From the NCBI RefSeq assembly GCF_014647135.1, contig NZ_BMOP01000006.1:151929-215928 (forward strand): 64,000 nucleotides of DNA, written 5' to 3'. Positions within the stretch are counted from its first letter, which is position 1; every line of letters begins with the position of its first letter. This document shows positions 10,624-19,479 of the stretch, piece by piece. A program made the position numbers and the translations under genes. The stretch comes from Shewanella xiamenensis. Its GTDB lineage: Bacteria > Pseudomonadota > Gammaproteobacteria > Enterobacterales > Shewanellaceae. The notes below the pieces were generated by a model. It saw only the letters and a program-made list of their open reading frames with translations, was not told the DNA's origin and did not search any database.

Positions 10624-11769
10624 ATGAAGATAGTTATTGCCCCCGATTCCTTTAAAGAGAGCTTAAGCGCACTCGATGTGGCTAACGCAATCGAACAAGG
10701 CTTAACACAAGTGATCCCAGACTGTGAGATTGTCAAAATCCCCGTCGCCGATGGCGGCGAAGGCACAGTGCAATCTATGGTCGATGCCACTGGCGGCAGC
10801 ATTGTCAATTTAGAGGTCATGGGGCCACTCGGCCATAAAGTCAAAGCCCATTACGGCATTTTAGGCCAGCAAGCCAAAGGCACGATTGCGGTGATTGAAA
10901 TGGCCTCCGCCTCGGGTTTGCACCATGTACCAAGGGATCAGCGTAACCCGCTGATCACCACCAGTTATGGTACGGGCGAGCTGATTTGTGATGCGCTCAA
11001 TCGCGGGATAAAACACATTATTTTAGGCTTGGGCGGCAGCGCAACCAATGATGGCGGCGCAGGTATGGCCCAAGCGCTGGATATTTTACTGCTGGATAAA
11101 CAAGGTAAAACCTTAAGTGCGGGCGGCGCGGCACTGTCTCAGCTTGCCAATATCGATATGAGCAACGCCCATCCGCTACTGAAAGAATGTACCTTTGAAG
11201 TGGCCTGCGATGTCGATAATCCGCTGTGCGGTGAGCGTGGCGCTTCGGCCATCTTTGGCCCGCAAAAAGGCGCAACACCCGAGATGGTGAGCACCTTAGA
11301 CTCAGCCCTGAGTCACTATGCCGATGTGATAGCCCAAAGTGGTGTAACCGATCACCGCAATCAAGCTGGCGCGGGCGCAGCGGGCGGTATGGGCCTTGGC
11401 GTGATGGCCTTTTTAGGCGCTGAGCTTAAACCCGGTGTCGAGATTGTGATGCAAACGGTAGGACTGGCTGACAAAATTCGCGGCGCAGATCTTGTCATTA
11501 CGGGTGAAGGCCGAATCGATGGCCAGACCATATTTGGCAAAACCCCGATGGGTGTATTAAAGCAAGCGCAGCTGCAAAATATTCCGACTATCGGCATTGC
11601 GGGTTGCCTTGGCGACAATGCTAATGCGGTGCTCGAGCAAGGTATGGCGGCGATTTTCCCCATCATTCCACATTTAAGTCCGCTGGACGATGTGCTAGCT
11701 AACGCCAAAACCAATCTAATCAATACCGCCCGTAATATTGGCGCCGTCTTGATGCTGGGCAAGCGTTAA
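10624..11769 (+). CDS. garK: Glycerate kinase (GarK/GlxK type)
   Basis: Phosphorylates D-glycerate with ATP, feeding 2- or 3-phosphoglycerate into glycolysis. 381 residues, the normal length. The N-terminus MKIVIAPDSFKESL is the family signature; further motifs are PVADGGEGT, LGLGGSATNDGGAG and a late VITGEGRIDGQT. It is co-directional with the permease gene, 58 bp downstream of it, and followed by a strong terminator, closing the glycerate operon. Confidence 0.94.
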   Translation: MKIVIAPDSFKESLSALDVANAIEQGLTQVIPDCEIVKIPVADGGEGTVQSMVDATGGSIVNLEVMGPLGHKVKAHYGILGQQAKGTIAVIEMASASGLHHVPRDQRNPLITTSYGTGELICDALNRGIKHIILGLGGSATNDGGAGMAQALDILLLDKQGKTLSAGGAALSQLANIDMSNAHPLLKECTFEVACDVDNPLCGERGASAIFGPQKGATPEMVSTLDSALSHYADVIAQSGVTDHRNQAGAGAAGGMGLGVMAFLGAELKPGVEIVMQTVGLADKIRGADLVITGEGRIDGQTIFGKTPMGVLKQAQLQNIPTIGIAGCLGDNANAVLEQGMAAIFPIIPHLSPLDDVLANAKTNLINTARNIGAVLMLGKR

Positions 11770-11816
11770 CTTTACCTTAGCGTACAGACAGTGTTTAGAT
11801 AACCAACAACACACCC

Positions 11817-11838
11817 AAGGCGCTATTTATAGCGCCTT
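11817..11838 (+). terminator. Terminator after glycerate kinase
   Basis: Perfect 9-bp stem AAGGCGCTA / TAGCGCCTT with a TTTA loop, followed by TTGTTTATT. Confidence 0.88.
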
Positions 11839-12020
11839 TGTTTATTCTATAACCCAAGCACAGACTTAGGCGGTGTTTTAGTGCTTGATGCCTAAAAGGC
11901 CTTGCAGTAAAGTGAGCTCCCTTTTTGGTAATCCGTAAACGGGTTTAAGCGCCATGTATTTGGTTATACTCTTAATCACCTTTGCGGTTTCACTATAAGA
12001 ATTAATAGACGGCAAGCCCC

Positions 12021-13670
12021 ATGACCCAAAAACTCCCTCGCCAAGCCATCGCATCCGAAGAAAGTCTAATGCGGATTTTCACTGTGCCCGAAGATGCGGA
12101 ATCCACCTTAAGCATTATCGAGCAGAAGCTTTCCGAGGACTTAGCCGGTTTTTTGGGTGACAGCATTGCCGCACTGGAAAAGCCGCTTTCCGAAATCGAA
12201 ACCGATTTTCAAGCCTTTGAAATTCCAAGCCAGCCGCGTTTTGTCTCCGACTACACCGACGAAATCATGCAGAATCTGGTGGCGCATTCGGTGCATACGG
12301 CGGCGCCCAGTTTTATCGGCCATATGACCTCGGCACTGCCCTATTTCGTGTTGCCACTGTCGAAGATGATGGTGGGGCTGAATCAAAACTTAGTCAAAAT
12401 CGAAACATCCAAAGCCTTTACGCCGCTTGAGCGCCAAGTGCTCGGCATGATGCACCATTTGATTTACGCTCAAGATAATGATTTTTATCGTAATTGGATG
12501 CACAGCGCCAACCATTCCCTCGGCGCATTTTGCTCTGGCGGCACAGTGGCTAACATCACCGCCCTGTGGATTGCCCGCAACCAATTACTCAAGGCCGATG
12601 GCGACTTTAAAGGCGTGACCCGCGAAGGCTTAATCAAGGCGCTGCGTCATTATGGCTTCGATGATTTAGCGATTCTGGTCTCCGAGCGCGGCCACTACTC
12701 CTTAGGTAAGGCCGTAGATCTGCTCGGTATCGGTCGCGACAATATCATCAGCATCCCAACCGATAGCAATAACAAAGTCGATGTTGCCAAAATGCGCGAA
12801 GTCGCCGCCGAACTGGCGAATAAACGCATTAAAGTCATGGCGATTGTTGGGGTGGCAGGCACTACCGAGACGGGCAATATCGACCCACTGCGCGAACTTG
12901 CGGCATTAGCAAGTGAGCTAAACTGCCACTTCCATGTGGATGCGGCTTGGGGCGGCGCAAGCTTATTATCCAATAAATACCGTCACTTGCTCGATGGTAT
13001 TGAACTCGCAGATTCAGTCACGATCGATGCCCATAAGCAAATGTATGTCCCCATGGGCGCGGGCATGGTGTTATTTAAAAATCCTGAGTTTGCCCATGCG
13101 ATTGCCCACCACGCCGAATATATTCTGCGCCGAGGCTCTAAGGATTTAGGCAGCCAAACGCTCGAAGGCTCACGCCCCGGCATGGCGATGTTAGTGCACG
13201 CCTGTTTGCAGATTATTGGCCGCGATGGTTACGAAATCCTGATCAATAACAGCCTTGAAAAAGCCCGTTATTTTGCCGAGCAAATCGACGCACATCCTGA
13301 CTTTGAGCTAGTCACCGCGCCAGAGCTGTGCCTGCTTACCTATCGTTATGTGCCAGCAAGTGTGCAGGCGGCGATGCAAGTAGCGATAGAACAAGGCGAT
13401 AAGACCAAACTCGCTCGCTTTAATGAGCTGCTCGATGGCCTGACCCAATTTATTCAAAAACACCAACGCGAACAGGGTAAATCCTTTGTCTCGCGCACCC
13501 GCATTCAACCCGCGCGCTACTTCAGACTACCCACTGTGGTGTTTCGCGTCGTATTAGCTAATCCCTTGACTAGCCATGAGATCCTTAATCAAGTGCTTAT
13601 CGAGCAAGGCGAAATTGCCGCATTGGATAAAGAGTTCTTACCTGCGCTATTAGCTATGGTCAATGAATAG
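12021..13670 (+). CDS. panP: PLP-dependent aspartate 1-decarboxylase-like protein (PanP type)
   Basis: Group II pyridoxal-phosphate decarboxylase, 549 residues. The catalytic Lys is K339 in IDAHKQMYVP, and the PLP-stacking region HVDAAWGGA lies about 30 residues earlier. The N-terminal half (FIGHMTSALPYF, then LNQNLVKIETSK) matches the subgroup proposed to make beta-alanine from aspartate in proteobacteria that lack pyruvoyl-dependent PanD. Older annotations call it glutamate decarboxylase. The gene is monocistronic, with a terminator upstream and downstream. Class is certain; aspartate as substrate is inferred from the subgroup. Confidence 0.85.
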   Translation: MTQKLPRQAIASEESLMRIFTVPEDAESTLSIIEQKLSEDLAGFLGDSIAALEKPLSEIETDFQAFEIPSQPRFVSDYTDEIMQNLVAHSVHTAAPSFIGHMTSALPYFVLPLSKMMVGLNQNLVKIETSKAFTPLERQVLGMMHHLIYAQDNDFYRNWMHSANHSLGAFCSGGTVANITALWIARNQLLKADGDFKGVTREGLIKALRHYGFDDLAILVSERGHYSLGKAVDLLGIGRDNIISIPTDSNNKVDVAKMREVAAELANKRIKVMAIVGVAGTTETGNIDPLRELAALASELNCHFHVDAAWGGASLLSNKYRHLLDGIELADSVTIDAHKQMYVPMGAGMVLFKNPEFAHAIAHHAEYILRRGSKDLGSQTLEGSRPGMAMLVHACLQIIGRDGYEILINNSLEKARYFAEQIDAHPDFELVTAPELCLLTYRYVPASVQAAMQVAIEQGDKTKLARFNELLDGLTQFIQKHQREQGKSFVSRTRIQPARYFRLPTVVFRVVLANPLTSHEILNQVLIEQGEIAALDKEFLPALLAMVNE

Positions 13671-13722
13671 CGAGTGATTTAGTGTAAGCGTTAAATCTAT
13701 TTAAAAACAGAATGTTAATCAC

Positions 13723-13750
13723 AAACAGCCGCAAATATTTGTGGCTGTTT
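13723..13750 (+). terminator. Terminator after panP
   Basis: AAACAGCCGCAAA pairs with TTTGTGGCTGTTT (one G-T pair) across a short TA loop, then TTGTTTG. Confidence 0.82.
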
Positions 13751-13799
13751 TTGTTTGCAGAGCTGGGATGAAAGAAGGTTAGGTTGAAAATATAAGGCT

Positions 13800-13997
13800 T
13801 TATCCAAGCACTTCTGATCTCGTTGCGGATACGCCGAATTCCATTGCTTCCGTGACACGCCGTGAAGCCATCCATGGCGGCTCTGCGATGATATCCATAT
13901 CATCGAAGGTCACGTCCACAATCGAATTCGGCTTAGCAAATCTCGGTGTAATCTGCGGCAACGTTTGAAAATATAGGAATTTAACTGTGGTACGCAT
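13800..13997 (-). CDS. Small hypothetical ORF running into an intergenic repeat
   Basis: Reads 65 residues from an ATG at 13997 with AAGGG 9 bp upstream. Only the first 28 residues lie outside the two-hairpin repeat at 13852-13913; the rest is encoded by the repeat and the sequence beyond it, so the C-terminus is probably not selected. It may be a gene whose 3' part was replaced by repeat insertion. No family recognised. Confidence 0.3.
   Translation of the reverse strand: MRTTVKFLYFQTLPQITPRFAKPNSIVDVTFDDMDIIAEPPWMASRRVTEAMEFGVSATRSEVLG
13852..13913 (+). repeat. Two-hairpin intergenic repeat, copy A
   Basis: Starts GTGACACGC and ends AAGGTCAC. Hairpin 1 is GCCA-TCCA-TGGC at 13867-13878; hairpin 2 is CGATGATA-TCCA-TATCATCG at 13886-13905; GGCTC lies between. 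The same layout, with different but self-complementary arms, occurs at 41378-41439 and on the other strand at 51902-51964. Confidence 0.8.
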
Positions 13998-14006
13998 GTT
14001 CAACCC

Positions 14007-14097
14007 TTAACCAATTAAACGGCGAACAGACATGACGCGATTAGCGGCATAGACAACACCGACAGCAATCACCACTAAAGACAGGTATTTTAAGCAT
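14007..14097 (-). pseudogene. Small membrane peptide ORF with apparent 1-bp frameshift
   Basis: From an ATG at 14097 (AAGGGG 6 bp upstream) the frame closes after 18 codons. Removing one A from the AAAA run right after the start gives a 29-residue peptide with one hydrophobic segment (YLSLVVIAVGVVYAA) and a basic tail, ending at TAA 14007-14009, just before the Shine-Dalgarno of the next small ORF. Either a broken small gene, a sequencing error in a homopolymer, or coincidence. Confidence 0.3.
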
Positions 14098-14140
14098 GGT
14101 TTTCCCCTTGGGATACGCTGCCTCACGGTGGATTAACGTG

Positions 14141-14160
14141 CCAACGCTTCACAGCGTTGG
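14141..14160. repeat. Short perfect hairpin
   Basis: CCAACGCT-TCAC-AGCGTTGG, 8-bp arms. No T tract; function unknown. Confidence 0.5.
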
Positions 14161-14198
14161 CTAAGTGCGCTTATAGGTATATGGGGATGGGCAGGAGA

Positions 14199-14226
14199 AA
14201 AGCGTATCCGTTAACGGGTACGCTTT
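14199..14226 (-). terminator. Near-palindromic terminator candidate for the 14.2-15.0 kb gene
   Basis: AAAGCGTA and TACGCTTT flank a core CCGTTAACGG palindrome, with one T-G pair, making an almost continuous 28-bp palindrome. It lies 23 bp past the stop of the minus-strand gene; read on that strand it ends in TTTTC. Confidence 0.6.
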
Positions 14227-14248
14227 ATAAACTATACTTCCTCTAAAA

Positions 14249-14980
14249 TTAATTAATCCCGTAAAGGTCTAACTTTGGCAAAATTACATGGCTTTCAGTA
14301 GCTACCGAGTTGATTTTTGATATTAAAACCTGAGTTTTCTCTCTGTCATCTATTTGCCTAAACTCGCTAACCAAGAGCATATAATCCCTATCGGAAGTAT
14401 AAGGTCTAATTATTTCTAAGCGGCGTTCAATGCCTTTGACAGCCTTTAAATTCACCAATGAAGCAATTAATAAATCTGTGTATACAACTGAGATGAAAAA
14501 ATAAACCACCATCATGATGACAATATATTGACCATATTTACGTTTTTTTAATGTTGCACTTTGAATGAAAGAATTAATATTTTCATTTATAGAGCTAACA
14601 TTAGAATTTACTGTTAAGGGTTCTTTTTCTTTAATGATATCTGTACTGGCTGTCGATAGTTTTGTAAGTTTTCTTTCTGCGAGTTCAAGTTTTCTCCAAT
14701 TATTTCTGAGAATATAAAAGACAATAAATGGTGAGGATATAATAAATAACAAAATGAAAAGTGAAGGAATAAAGTAAAGGGAATCCGCGCCAGAACCTAC
14801 TTGCGCATATAGTCTATCAATATACCCTGAATGTATTGAAGTAGCTAGACGAACAAAAATACCACCTAACCAGTAAAGCAAGTCTTTTACTGCAACTTCC
14901 CACAATCCTGAACCCAAAGCTCCAACTAATAACATGAGCGAAAAGGAAATGAAACCCTTGAAAAATTTATTAATCACCAC
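14249..14980 (-). CDS. Uncharacterised AT-rich membrane protein
   Basis: 243 residues with hydrophobic segments at about 8-28, 67-90 and 150-175, a Lys/Glu-rich stretch after the second, and a soluble C-terminal domain of about 70 residues. No family recognised. Codon use is clearly more AT-rich than the flanking core genes (many ATA, AAT, TTA codons), and it sits in a repeat-rich patch, which suggests recent acquisition. Start ATG is at 14980; upstream bases are AT-rich without a strong ribosome-binding site. Confidence 0.65.
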   Translation of the reverse strand: MVINKFFKGFISFSLMLLVGALGSGLWEVAVKDLLYWLGGIFVRLATSIHSGYIDRLYAQVGSGADSLYFIPSLFILLFIISSPFIVFYILRNNWRKLELAERKLTKLSTASTDIIKEKEPLTVNSNVSSINENINSFIQSATLKKRKYGQYIVIMMVVYFFISVVYTDLLIASLVNLKAVKGIERRLEIIRPYTSDRDYMLLVSEFRQIDDREKTQVLISKINSVATESHVILPKLDLYGIN

Positions 14981-15135
14981 AGTTACGATTCCAGAAATAG
15001 AATGTTAGTAGATTGATTGTATTGTAACGTGGTTCACGAAATCAATGGGATTAAAACTGAATATGTGGTTTTAATATTCCCCTTCACCACTTGATTCGTG
15101 TTCATATCCTTCATTACATAATCCAGTGGCACCTG

Positions 15136-15178
15136 AAATTTAACGAGACAAATTTAACGAGACACCCATTGTTAAATT
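15136..15178. repeat. Repeat tract with tandem 14-mer and inverted repeat
   Basis: AAATTTAACGAGAC occurs twice in tandem (15136-15149, 15150-15163). The second copy starts an inverted repeat, AATTTAAC ... GTTAAATT, with 12 bp between arms (15151-15178). A diverged copy lies at about 15662-15689, so the pair brackets the composite repeat between them. Confidence 0.65.
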
Positions 15179-15317
15179 GCTAAAAGTGGTTGTAAGCATT
15201 ACTCAGTTTGCTTTGCATGACTTGCAAATAACACAAACGCGAAAGGAGTTCACCTCCCCCTCGGAGTTGCCGCAGGGCGAATAGACAAATTGCGTGAGTC
15301 TTGCCATGGTCGTTCGC

Positions 15318-15690
15318 GTGCATCCTTGCACTTCACAACATTCAGGCATCCTGCCTATCAGATGCCGAGCTAGCTTTCGCAGGTGCAGGGGCGAATGAAA
15401 ATCGGTGATTTTCGCGCTTATGAGCGAGAGGTAGGGACTGCCGAACTGGGCGCTTTACATGGATGTAAAGCCCATCCTTCGGAAGCGATAGCAAATTTGA
15501 CAATGAGCACAAGGGGTTTTCAACTCCGTTGGGACGGCAAGGACTCTTGTTAAAAAGAGGCAAGAGGGAATTGCTGTTGATCCCCTCTTGGTCGGGTGTG
15601 GGGTGAAGCCCCACGACTTTGACTTTGCTTTTAAATAATTTAACGAAGACAGATTCAACAACAGTTTAACAAGACTCTCATTGTTAAAAT
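15318..15690. repeat. Composite intergenic repeat with TCC-loop hairpins
   Basis: Holds GTGCA-TCCT-TGCAC (15318-15331), AGGCA-TCC-TGCCT (15344-15356), GAAAATC-GGT-GATTTTC (15397-15413) and GCTTTACA-TGGA-TGTAAAGC (15452-15471; loop TCCA on the minus strand), then the diverged GTTTAAC / GTTAAA inverted repeat. Minus-strand open frames here resemble spurious short proteins often called in Shewanella intergenic repeats, from memory. No real gene is supported in 14981-15828. Confidence 0.6.
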
Positions 15691-15828
15691 GTCCTAATTG
15701 TAAGTAACAGACCAGCTGCCATACCAACGGCTTAGCGGAATTCGGGTGCATGATGAAGCCCCGCCACCTCTCTGTTGGTTTTTACACCACGACAGAGTAA
15801 TCTAACCAAATCAACAATGGGGTGTTCT

Positions 15829-16293
15829 ATGGACAGAAAATCATTATTGCTAGTTACACTTATCCTGCCTTTTTCGACCAATGCCGCCGTATACCAATGT
15901 GCCGATGGAAAATATCAGGCCGATCCCTGTGATGAAAATAGCCAACCCGTAGATCTCAGCGGCGTCGGTAGCGTGGTTAAAGGCCCTGATATTACCCATG
16001 CAAACGCTGTTACTCACTCAGATAAAAAACAAGAAATTAGCGATTTTATTGATAAACAACGTATTAGCCGTGAAATCACTAAACTAGAGAACGACCGAAA
16101 ACTCATTATCGACCAAAGGGATAAACGTATTGTCGAGCTAAGAAACGATAGAAGTTACGCCAATAACAATCTTGCGGGTGCGACTTGGGAGCAAAGCTTG
16201 GCGCAAGAAATGTCGGCTGTGGCGCAGCAAGCAGATACACAGGTTGCGTCTATCGATAGGCAAATAGAACAATTACGACTCAAGTTAAAGTAG
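15829..16293 (+). CDS. Secreted DUF4124-like protein
   Basis: 154 residues from the ATG at 15829. Signal peptide at residues 1-18 (ending STNA-A), then the short YQCADGKYQADPC segment typical of DUF4124 N-terminal domains, then a charged region with heptad-like Lys/Arg/Glu/Leu spacing (about 70-154) likely to be coiled coil. The upstream TTG at 15775 would add 18 residues before the signal peptide; the ATG with GGGG 6 bp upstream is preferred. Periplasmic or envelope-associated; no known function. Confidence 0.72.
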   Translation: MDRKSLLLVTLILPFSTNAAVYQCADGKYQADPCDENSQPVDLSGVGSVVKGPDITHANAVTHSDKKQEISDFIDKQRISREITKLENDRKLIIDQRDKRIVELRNDRSYANNNLAGATWEQSLAQEMSAVAQQADTQVASIDRQIEQLRLKLK

Positions 16294-16355
16294 ATAAAGT
16301 GCAGCTACTCACACTTCCCATACCAAATACATAAGAACCAATACAAGGAATGACG

Positions 16356-16730
16356 ATGTATTTTATTGCGGCTTTTGGCCTATTGATGCTGTTTTTTAGC
16401 CTTGTAATGGTCATCAAGCCTGCGGCTTTCGCTAACGGTATCATTGCATTTAGCGAGCAGCCCTACTTCCATATTGCTGAAGTGGTTAGCCGAATTATTG
16501 CGGGTTTGATTTTTATCCAATATTGCGCCGATACCCGATTTCCACAGATCTTTTTGGCGATAGGCATTGTCTTACTCTGCGTTGGAATAGGCTTGGCATG
16601 CACGCCGCCGAGTAAACATCGTAAATTTGCCCTATGGTCAGCCCAAGCGTTTAAGAATCAATTTCGCTTAATCGGTGTTGTTTCCGTCCCGCTGTCTTTG
16701 CTACTGATTTATGCCGCTGGCGTTGCCTAA
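16356..16730 (+). CDS. Small four-helix membrane protein
   Basis: 124 residues with about four hydrophobic segments and short basic loops; no family recognised. Two in-frame ATGs occur 6 bp apart; the second (16356) is chosen because AAGGA at 16345-16349 is 6 bp from it and abuts the first. It stands between the DUF4124-like gene and an SDR gene, all co-directional, but with gaps over 60 bp. Confidence 0.68.
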   Translation: MYFIAAFGLLMLFFSLVMVIKPAAFANGIIAFSEQPYFHIAEVVSRIIAGLIFIQYCADTRFPQIFLAIGIVLLCVGIGLACTPPSKHRKFALWSAQAFKNQFRLIGVVSVPLSLLLIYAAGVA

Positions 16731-16872
16731 AACTCAGTAATAATCCACCCAACTTTCACGACGTTAGCAACCAAGTGTAAAAGCGCAAGATTCGGGTCGA
16801 GTTGCATCCCCTAACCCTTCACTATGTCTCTATCGGCGCATATTGGCCGAGGCAATTAATGGAGACATATCT

Positions 16873-17640
16873 ATGGCAGTGTTACAGGGAAAGGTCGCAA
16901 TCATTACAGGGGCAAGTTCGGGGATTGGTTATGCCACCGCAAAACGCTTTGCCCGTGAAGGCGCAAAACTGGTGCTGGGGGCGCGCCGCGGCGCCATATT
17001 GGCCTCAATGGTGGATGAGATAATCACCCAAGGCGGTGAAGCAGTTTATCTGGCGGGCGATGTGACTGACGAGGTGTATGCCAGTGATTTAGTGGCACTT
17101 GCTGTTGAGCAGTATGGCGGATTAGATATCGCCTTTAATAATGCCGGTATTAATGGTGAGTTAGGCGTGGATTCGGATGCGCTTAGCCGTGCCGAATGGG
17201 AAAACACCCTAACAACCAACCTTACCAGTGCATTTTTAGCGGCAAAATATCAATTGCCACAGATGCTTAAACGTGGCACAGGGTCGATTATTTTTACATC
17301 TTCCTTTGTTGGCTATACCATAGGTTTTCCGCAAACGGCAGCCTATGCGGCGAGTAAAGCGGGGATGATTGGCTTAACCCAAGCCTTGGCCGTTGAGTAC
17401 GGCGCGCGCGGGATTAGGGTCAATGCGCTATTGCCAGGCGGCACAGATACGCCGATGGGACGGGAGTTTGCCAATACCCCAGAGGCCATGGCCTTTGTGA
17501 AGAACCTCCATGCCCTCAAGCGCCTCGCAGATCCCGCGGAAATCGCCCAATCCGCGCTATATCTCGCCTCCGATGCGGCCAGTTTTACCACAGGGATCGC
17601 CTTATTGGTCGATGGTGGTGTGTCCATCTGTAAAACCTAG
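16873..17640 (+). CDS. Short-chain dehydrogenase/reductase
   Basis: NAD(P)-dependent oxidoreductase of the classical SDR family, 255 residues. Cofactor motif TGASSGIG at about 13-20, NNAG near 90, catalytic Ser in TSSFVG and YAASK (Tyr-x3-Lys) around 155-160, and the C-terminal LLVDGGVS typical of the family. The ATG at 16873 is preferred over 16843 because GGAGA lies 8 bp upstream. It overlaps nothing and ends 13 bp before the AraC/methyltransferase gene, so they are probably co-transcribed. Substrate unknown. Confidence 0.88.
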   Translation: MAVLQGKVAIITGASSGIGYATAKRFAREGAKLVLGARRGAILASMVDEIITQGGEAVYLAGDVTDEVYASDLVALAVEQYGGLDIAFNNAGINGELGVDSDALSRAEWENTLTTNLTSAFLAAKYQLPQMLKRGTGSIIFTSSFVGYTIGFPQTAAYAASKAGMIGLTQALAVEYGARGIRVNALLPGGTDTPMGREFANTPEAMAFVKNLHALKRLADPAEIAQSALYLASDAASFTTGIALLVDGGVSICKT

Positions 17641-17653
17641 GGAATGGATAACG

Positions 17654-18547
17654 ATGACCCAAGATTACGAGCGAATTGCACGTGCCATTGACTTTATTCG
17701 TCAGCATGTGGGTCATCAACCCTCACTGGCTGAGATTGCGGCGCACGTCCATTTAAGTGAATTCCATTTTCAACGGCTCTTTAGTCGCTGGGCGGGGATC
17801 ACTCCCAAACGTTATTTGCAGGCCTTAACCCTAGAGCGGGCAAAACAATTATTGCAGCAGCCGGCCCACTCGACCTTAAGTGCCAGTTATGAGTTAGGCC
17901 TGAGCAGTGGCTCGCGTCTATACGATCATTTTGTGCAACTCGAGGCGGTCACCCCCTTTGAATATCGCCAGCAGGGTTTAGGGATCAGCATTGCCTATGG
18001 CTATCATTCCACGCCCTTCGGGTTGGCCTTTATCGCCCAAACGGCCCGGGGCATTTGCCAGTTTGATTTTGTCGATATGCAGCAAATTCAATTGCCATTA
18101 GAACGTTTAAAGCAGAGCTGGAGTCAGGCCACCATTTATGAGGACACAGCGCAAACAGCAAGCTTAATTGATCACCTCTTTAGCCAGTACTTTGCTGACA
18201 CGAGTGCCAAAAAGCTTAGTTCAATAGCATCCAGCACTCAGACTATTCACCAAGGTGAGCCTTCCCCGCTCTCACTCTGGGTAAAAGGCACTAATTTTCA
18301 GCTTAATGTGTGGCGCGCCCTACTGAATTTACCTAAGGGAGAAGTCGCCTCCTACGGTGATATTGCCAAGGCCATTGGTAAGCCTAAGGCCTCACGCGCG
18401 GTCGGTACGGCGATTGGCGCTAATCCGGTGGCATTACTTATCCCCTGCCATCGGGTGCTACGCCAAACTGGTGAACTTGGCGGTTATCGCTGGGGTGAAA
18501 CCCGTAAACATGTCATATTGGCAAGGGAAGCGGCCTATAGTGAGTAA
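17654..18547 (+). CDS. AraC-type DNA-binding / O6-alkylguanine-DNA methyltransferase fusion (Ada-like)
   Basis: Ada-like DNA repair protein of 297 residues. An AraC/XylS helix-turn-helix domain occupies residues 1-105; the methyltransferase domain follows, with acceptor Cys265 in IPCHRVL and the preceding ASRAVGTAIGANP. The N-terminal zinc Ada-Cys domain of E. coli Ada is absent, so methylphosphotriester sensing is not expected. The ATG at 17654 lies 13 bp after the SDR stop; an open frame extends upstream into the SDR gene but gives a low-complexity out-of-frame extension. Confidence 0.88.
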   Translation: MTQDYERIARAIDFIRQHVGHQPSLAEIAAHVHLSEFHFQRLFSRWAGITPKRYLQALTLERAKQLLQQPAHSTLSASYELGLSSGSRLYDHFVQLEAVTPFEYRQQGLGISIAYGYHSTPFGLAFIAQTARGICQFDFVDMQQIQLPLERLKQSWSQATIYEDTAQTASLIDHLFSQYFADTSAKKLSSIASSTQTIHQGEPSPLSLWVKGTNFQLNVWRALLNLPKGEVASYGDIAKAIGKPKASRAVGTAIGANPVALLIPCHRVLRQTGELGGYRWGETRKHVILAREAAYSE

Positions 18548-18624
18548 AACCATTAAACAGAGGTTTGACAGGCTTTCATGCTCTTAACTGAATTCTTAGC
18601 TATTAAATAATAAGGGAGGCAAAC

Positions 18625-19278
18625 ATGCCGACGCATTCCCCATCCCAACAGGGACCTAACCCGAATGATAAATCCCCCTTAAAAGGATTTCCTCAGGTGG
18701 GTTTTCTGAAGAACTTTATTAGCCGCGACAACATTATCGTCGGCGATTACACCTACTACGATGACCCCGCGGGGCCCGAAAGATTTGAGTCAAATGTGCT
18801 TTATCACTTTGACTTTATTGGCGATAAACTGATTATTGGTAAATTTTGTGCCATTGCAAGGGACGTTAAGTTCATCATGAATGGCGCCAATCATTCAGTG
18901 TCTGGCTTTTCCACTTATCCCTTTTATATCTTCGGTAATGGCTGGGAGAAGGCAACACCTAAGCCAGAAGACTTTCCTTTTAAGGGCGATACTTGTGTCG
19001 GTCACGATGTTTGGATTGGTTATAACGCCACAATCATGCCTGGGGTGAAGATTGGCCATGGCGCGATTATCGCAAGCCAATCTGTCGTCACAAAAGATGT
19101 GCCGCCCTATGCTGTTGTGGGTGGTAATCCTGCCGCTATTATTAAACTAAGATTCGAGCAAACAGTGATAGATAAGCTCGTTGCTATTGCATGGTGGGAT
19201 TGGCCGATTGAGAAAATCACTCAGCACTTAAGCGCTATCGCTGGCGCAGAACTCACTAAGTTGCAGCTGGCAGATTAA
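18625..19278 (+). CDS. CatB/Vat-type hexapeptide acetyltransferase
   Basis: Left-handed beta-helix acetyltransferase of the xenobiotic (CatB/Vat) group, which acetylates chloramphenicol or streptogramin A using acetyl-CoA. 217 residues. The N-terminal GDYTYYDDP and the [15 protein letters not shown] segment, holding the catalytic His, are group hallmarks; hexapeptide turns ([20 protein letters not shown]) follow. AGGGAGG lies 8 bp upstream of the start. Many environmental members are chromosomal and of unknown substrate, so resistance is not implied. No mobile element borders it. Confidence 0.85.
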   Translation: MPTHSPSQQGPNPNDKSPLKGFPQVGFLKNFISRDNIIVGDYTYYDDPAGPERFESNVLYHFDFIGDKLIIGKFCAIARDVKFIMNGANHSVSGFSTYPFYIFGNGWEKATPKPEDFPFKGDTCVGHDVWIGYNATIMPGVKIGHGAIIASQSVVTKDVPPYAVVGGNPAAIIKLRFEQTVIDKLVAIAWWDWPIEKITQHLSAIAGAELTKLQLAD

Positions 19279-19434
19279 GCAAGCGAGACCCACAAAACGA
19301 GTTACAAGTGAAAAGATGAAACCTTTGCCGATATCAAAGGAATGACTGTTGGCAGTATAGCTAGCGCTTAACTCCGGTGAACCCAATGATAAACAAGTAA
19401 TCATTAATCATCCTGATTAGGATATTGGGCTAAA

Positions 19435-19462
19435 AAATGGACGCAAAATGATGCGTCCATTT
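19435..19462 (-). terminator. Terminator for the repeat lipoprotein gene
   Basis: Perfect 11-bp stem AAATGGACGCA / TGCGTCCATTT with loop AAATGA; read on the minus strand it runs into TTTTTTA. It lies 18 bp past the stop of the lipoprotein gene. Confidence 0.85.
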
Positions 19463-19479
19463 GCAGTAAGATTAGACGG

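Noticed and set aside
11018..11762. Long minus-strand open frames opposite glycerate kinase
   Set aside because: They mirror the codon pattern of the plus-strand gene, lack ribosome-binding sites and resemble no protein.
15151..15690. Integron attC sites (RYYYAAC / GTTRRRY pairs)
   Set aside because: Core-like 7-mers are only 12 bp apart, without the L/R box layout of attC, and no integron integrase or cassette array is present.
15342..15751. Two minus-strand frames of 90 and 98 codons
   Set aside because: They overlap one another in different frames and lie wholly in the composite hairpin repeat.
18625..19278. Acquired resistance gene cassette
   Set aside because: No integron, transposase or composition shift at its edges; similar chromosomal acetyltransferases are common in the genus.
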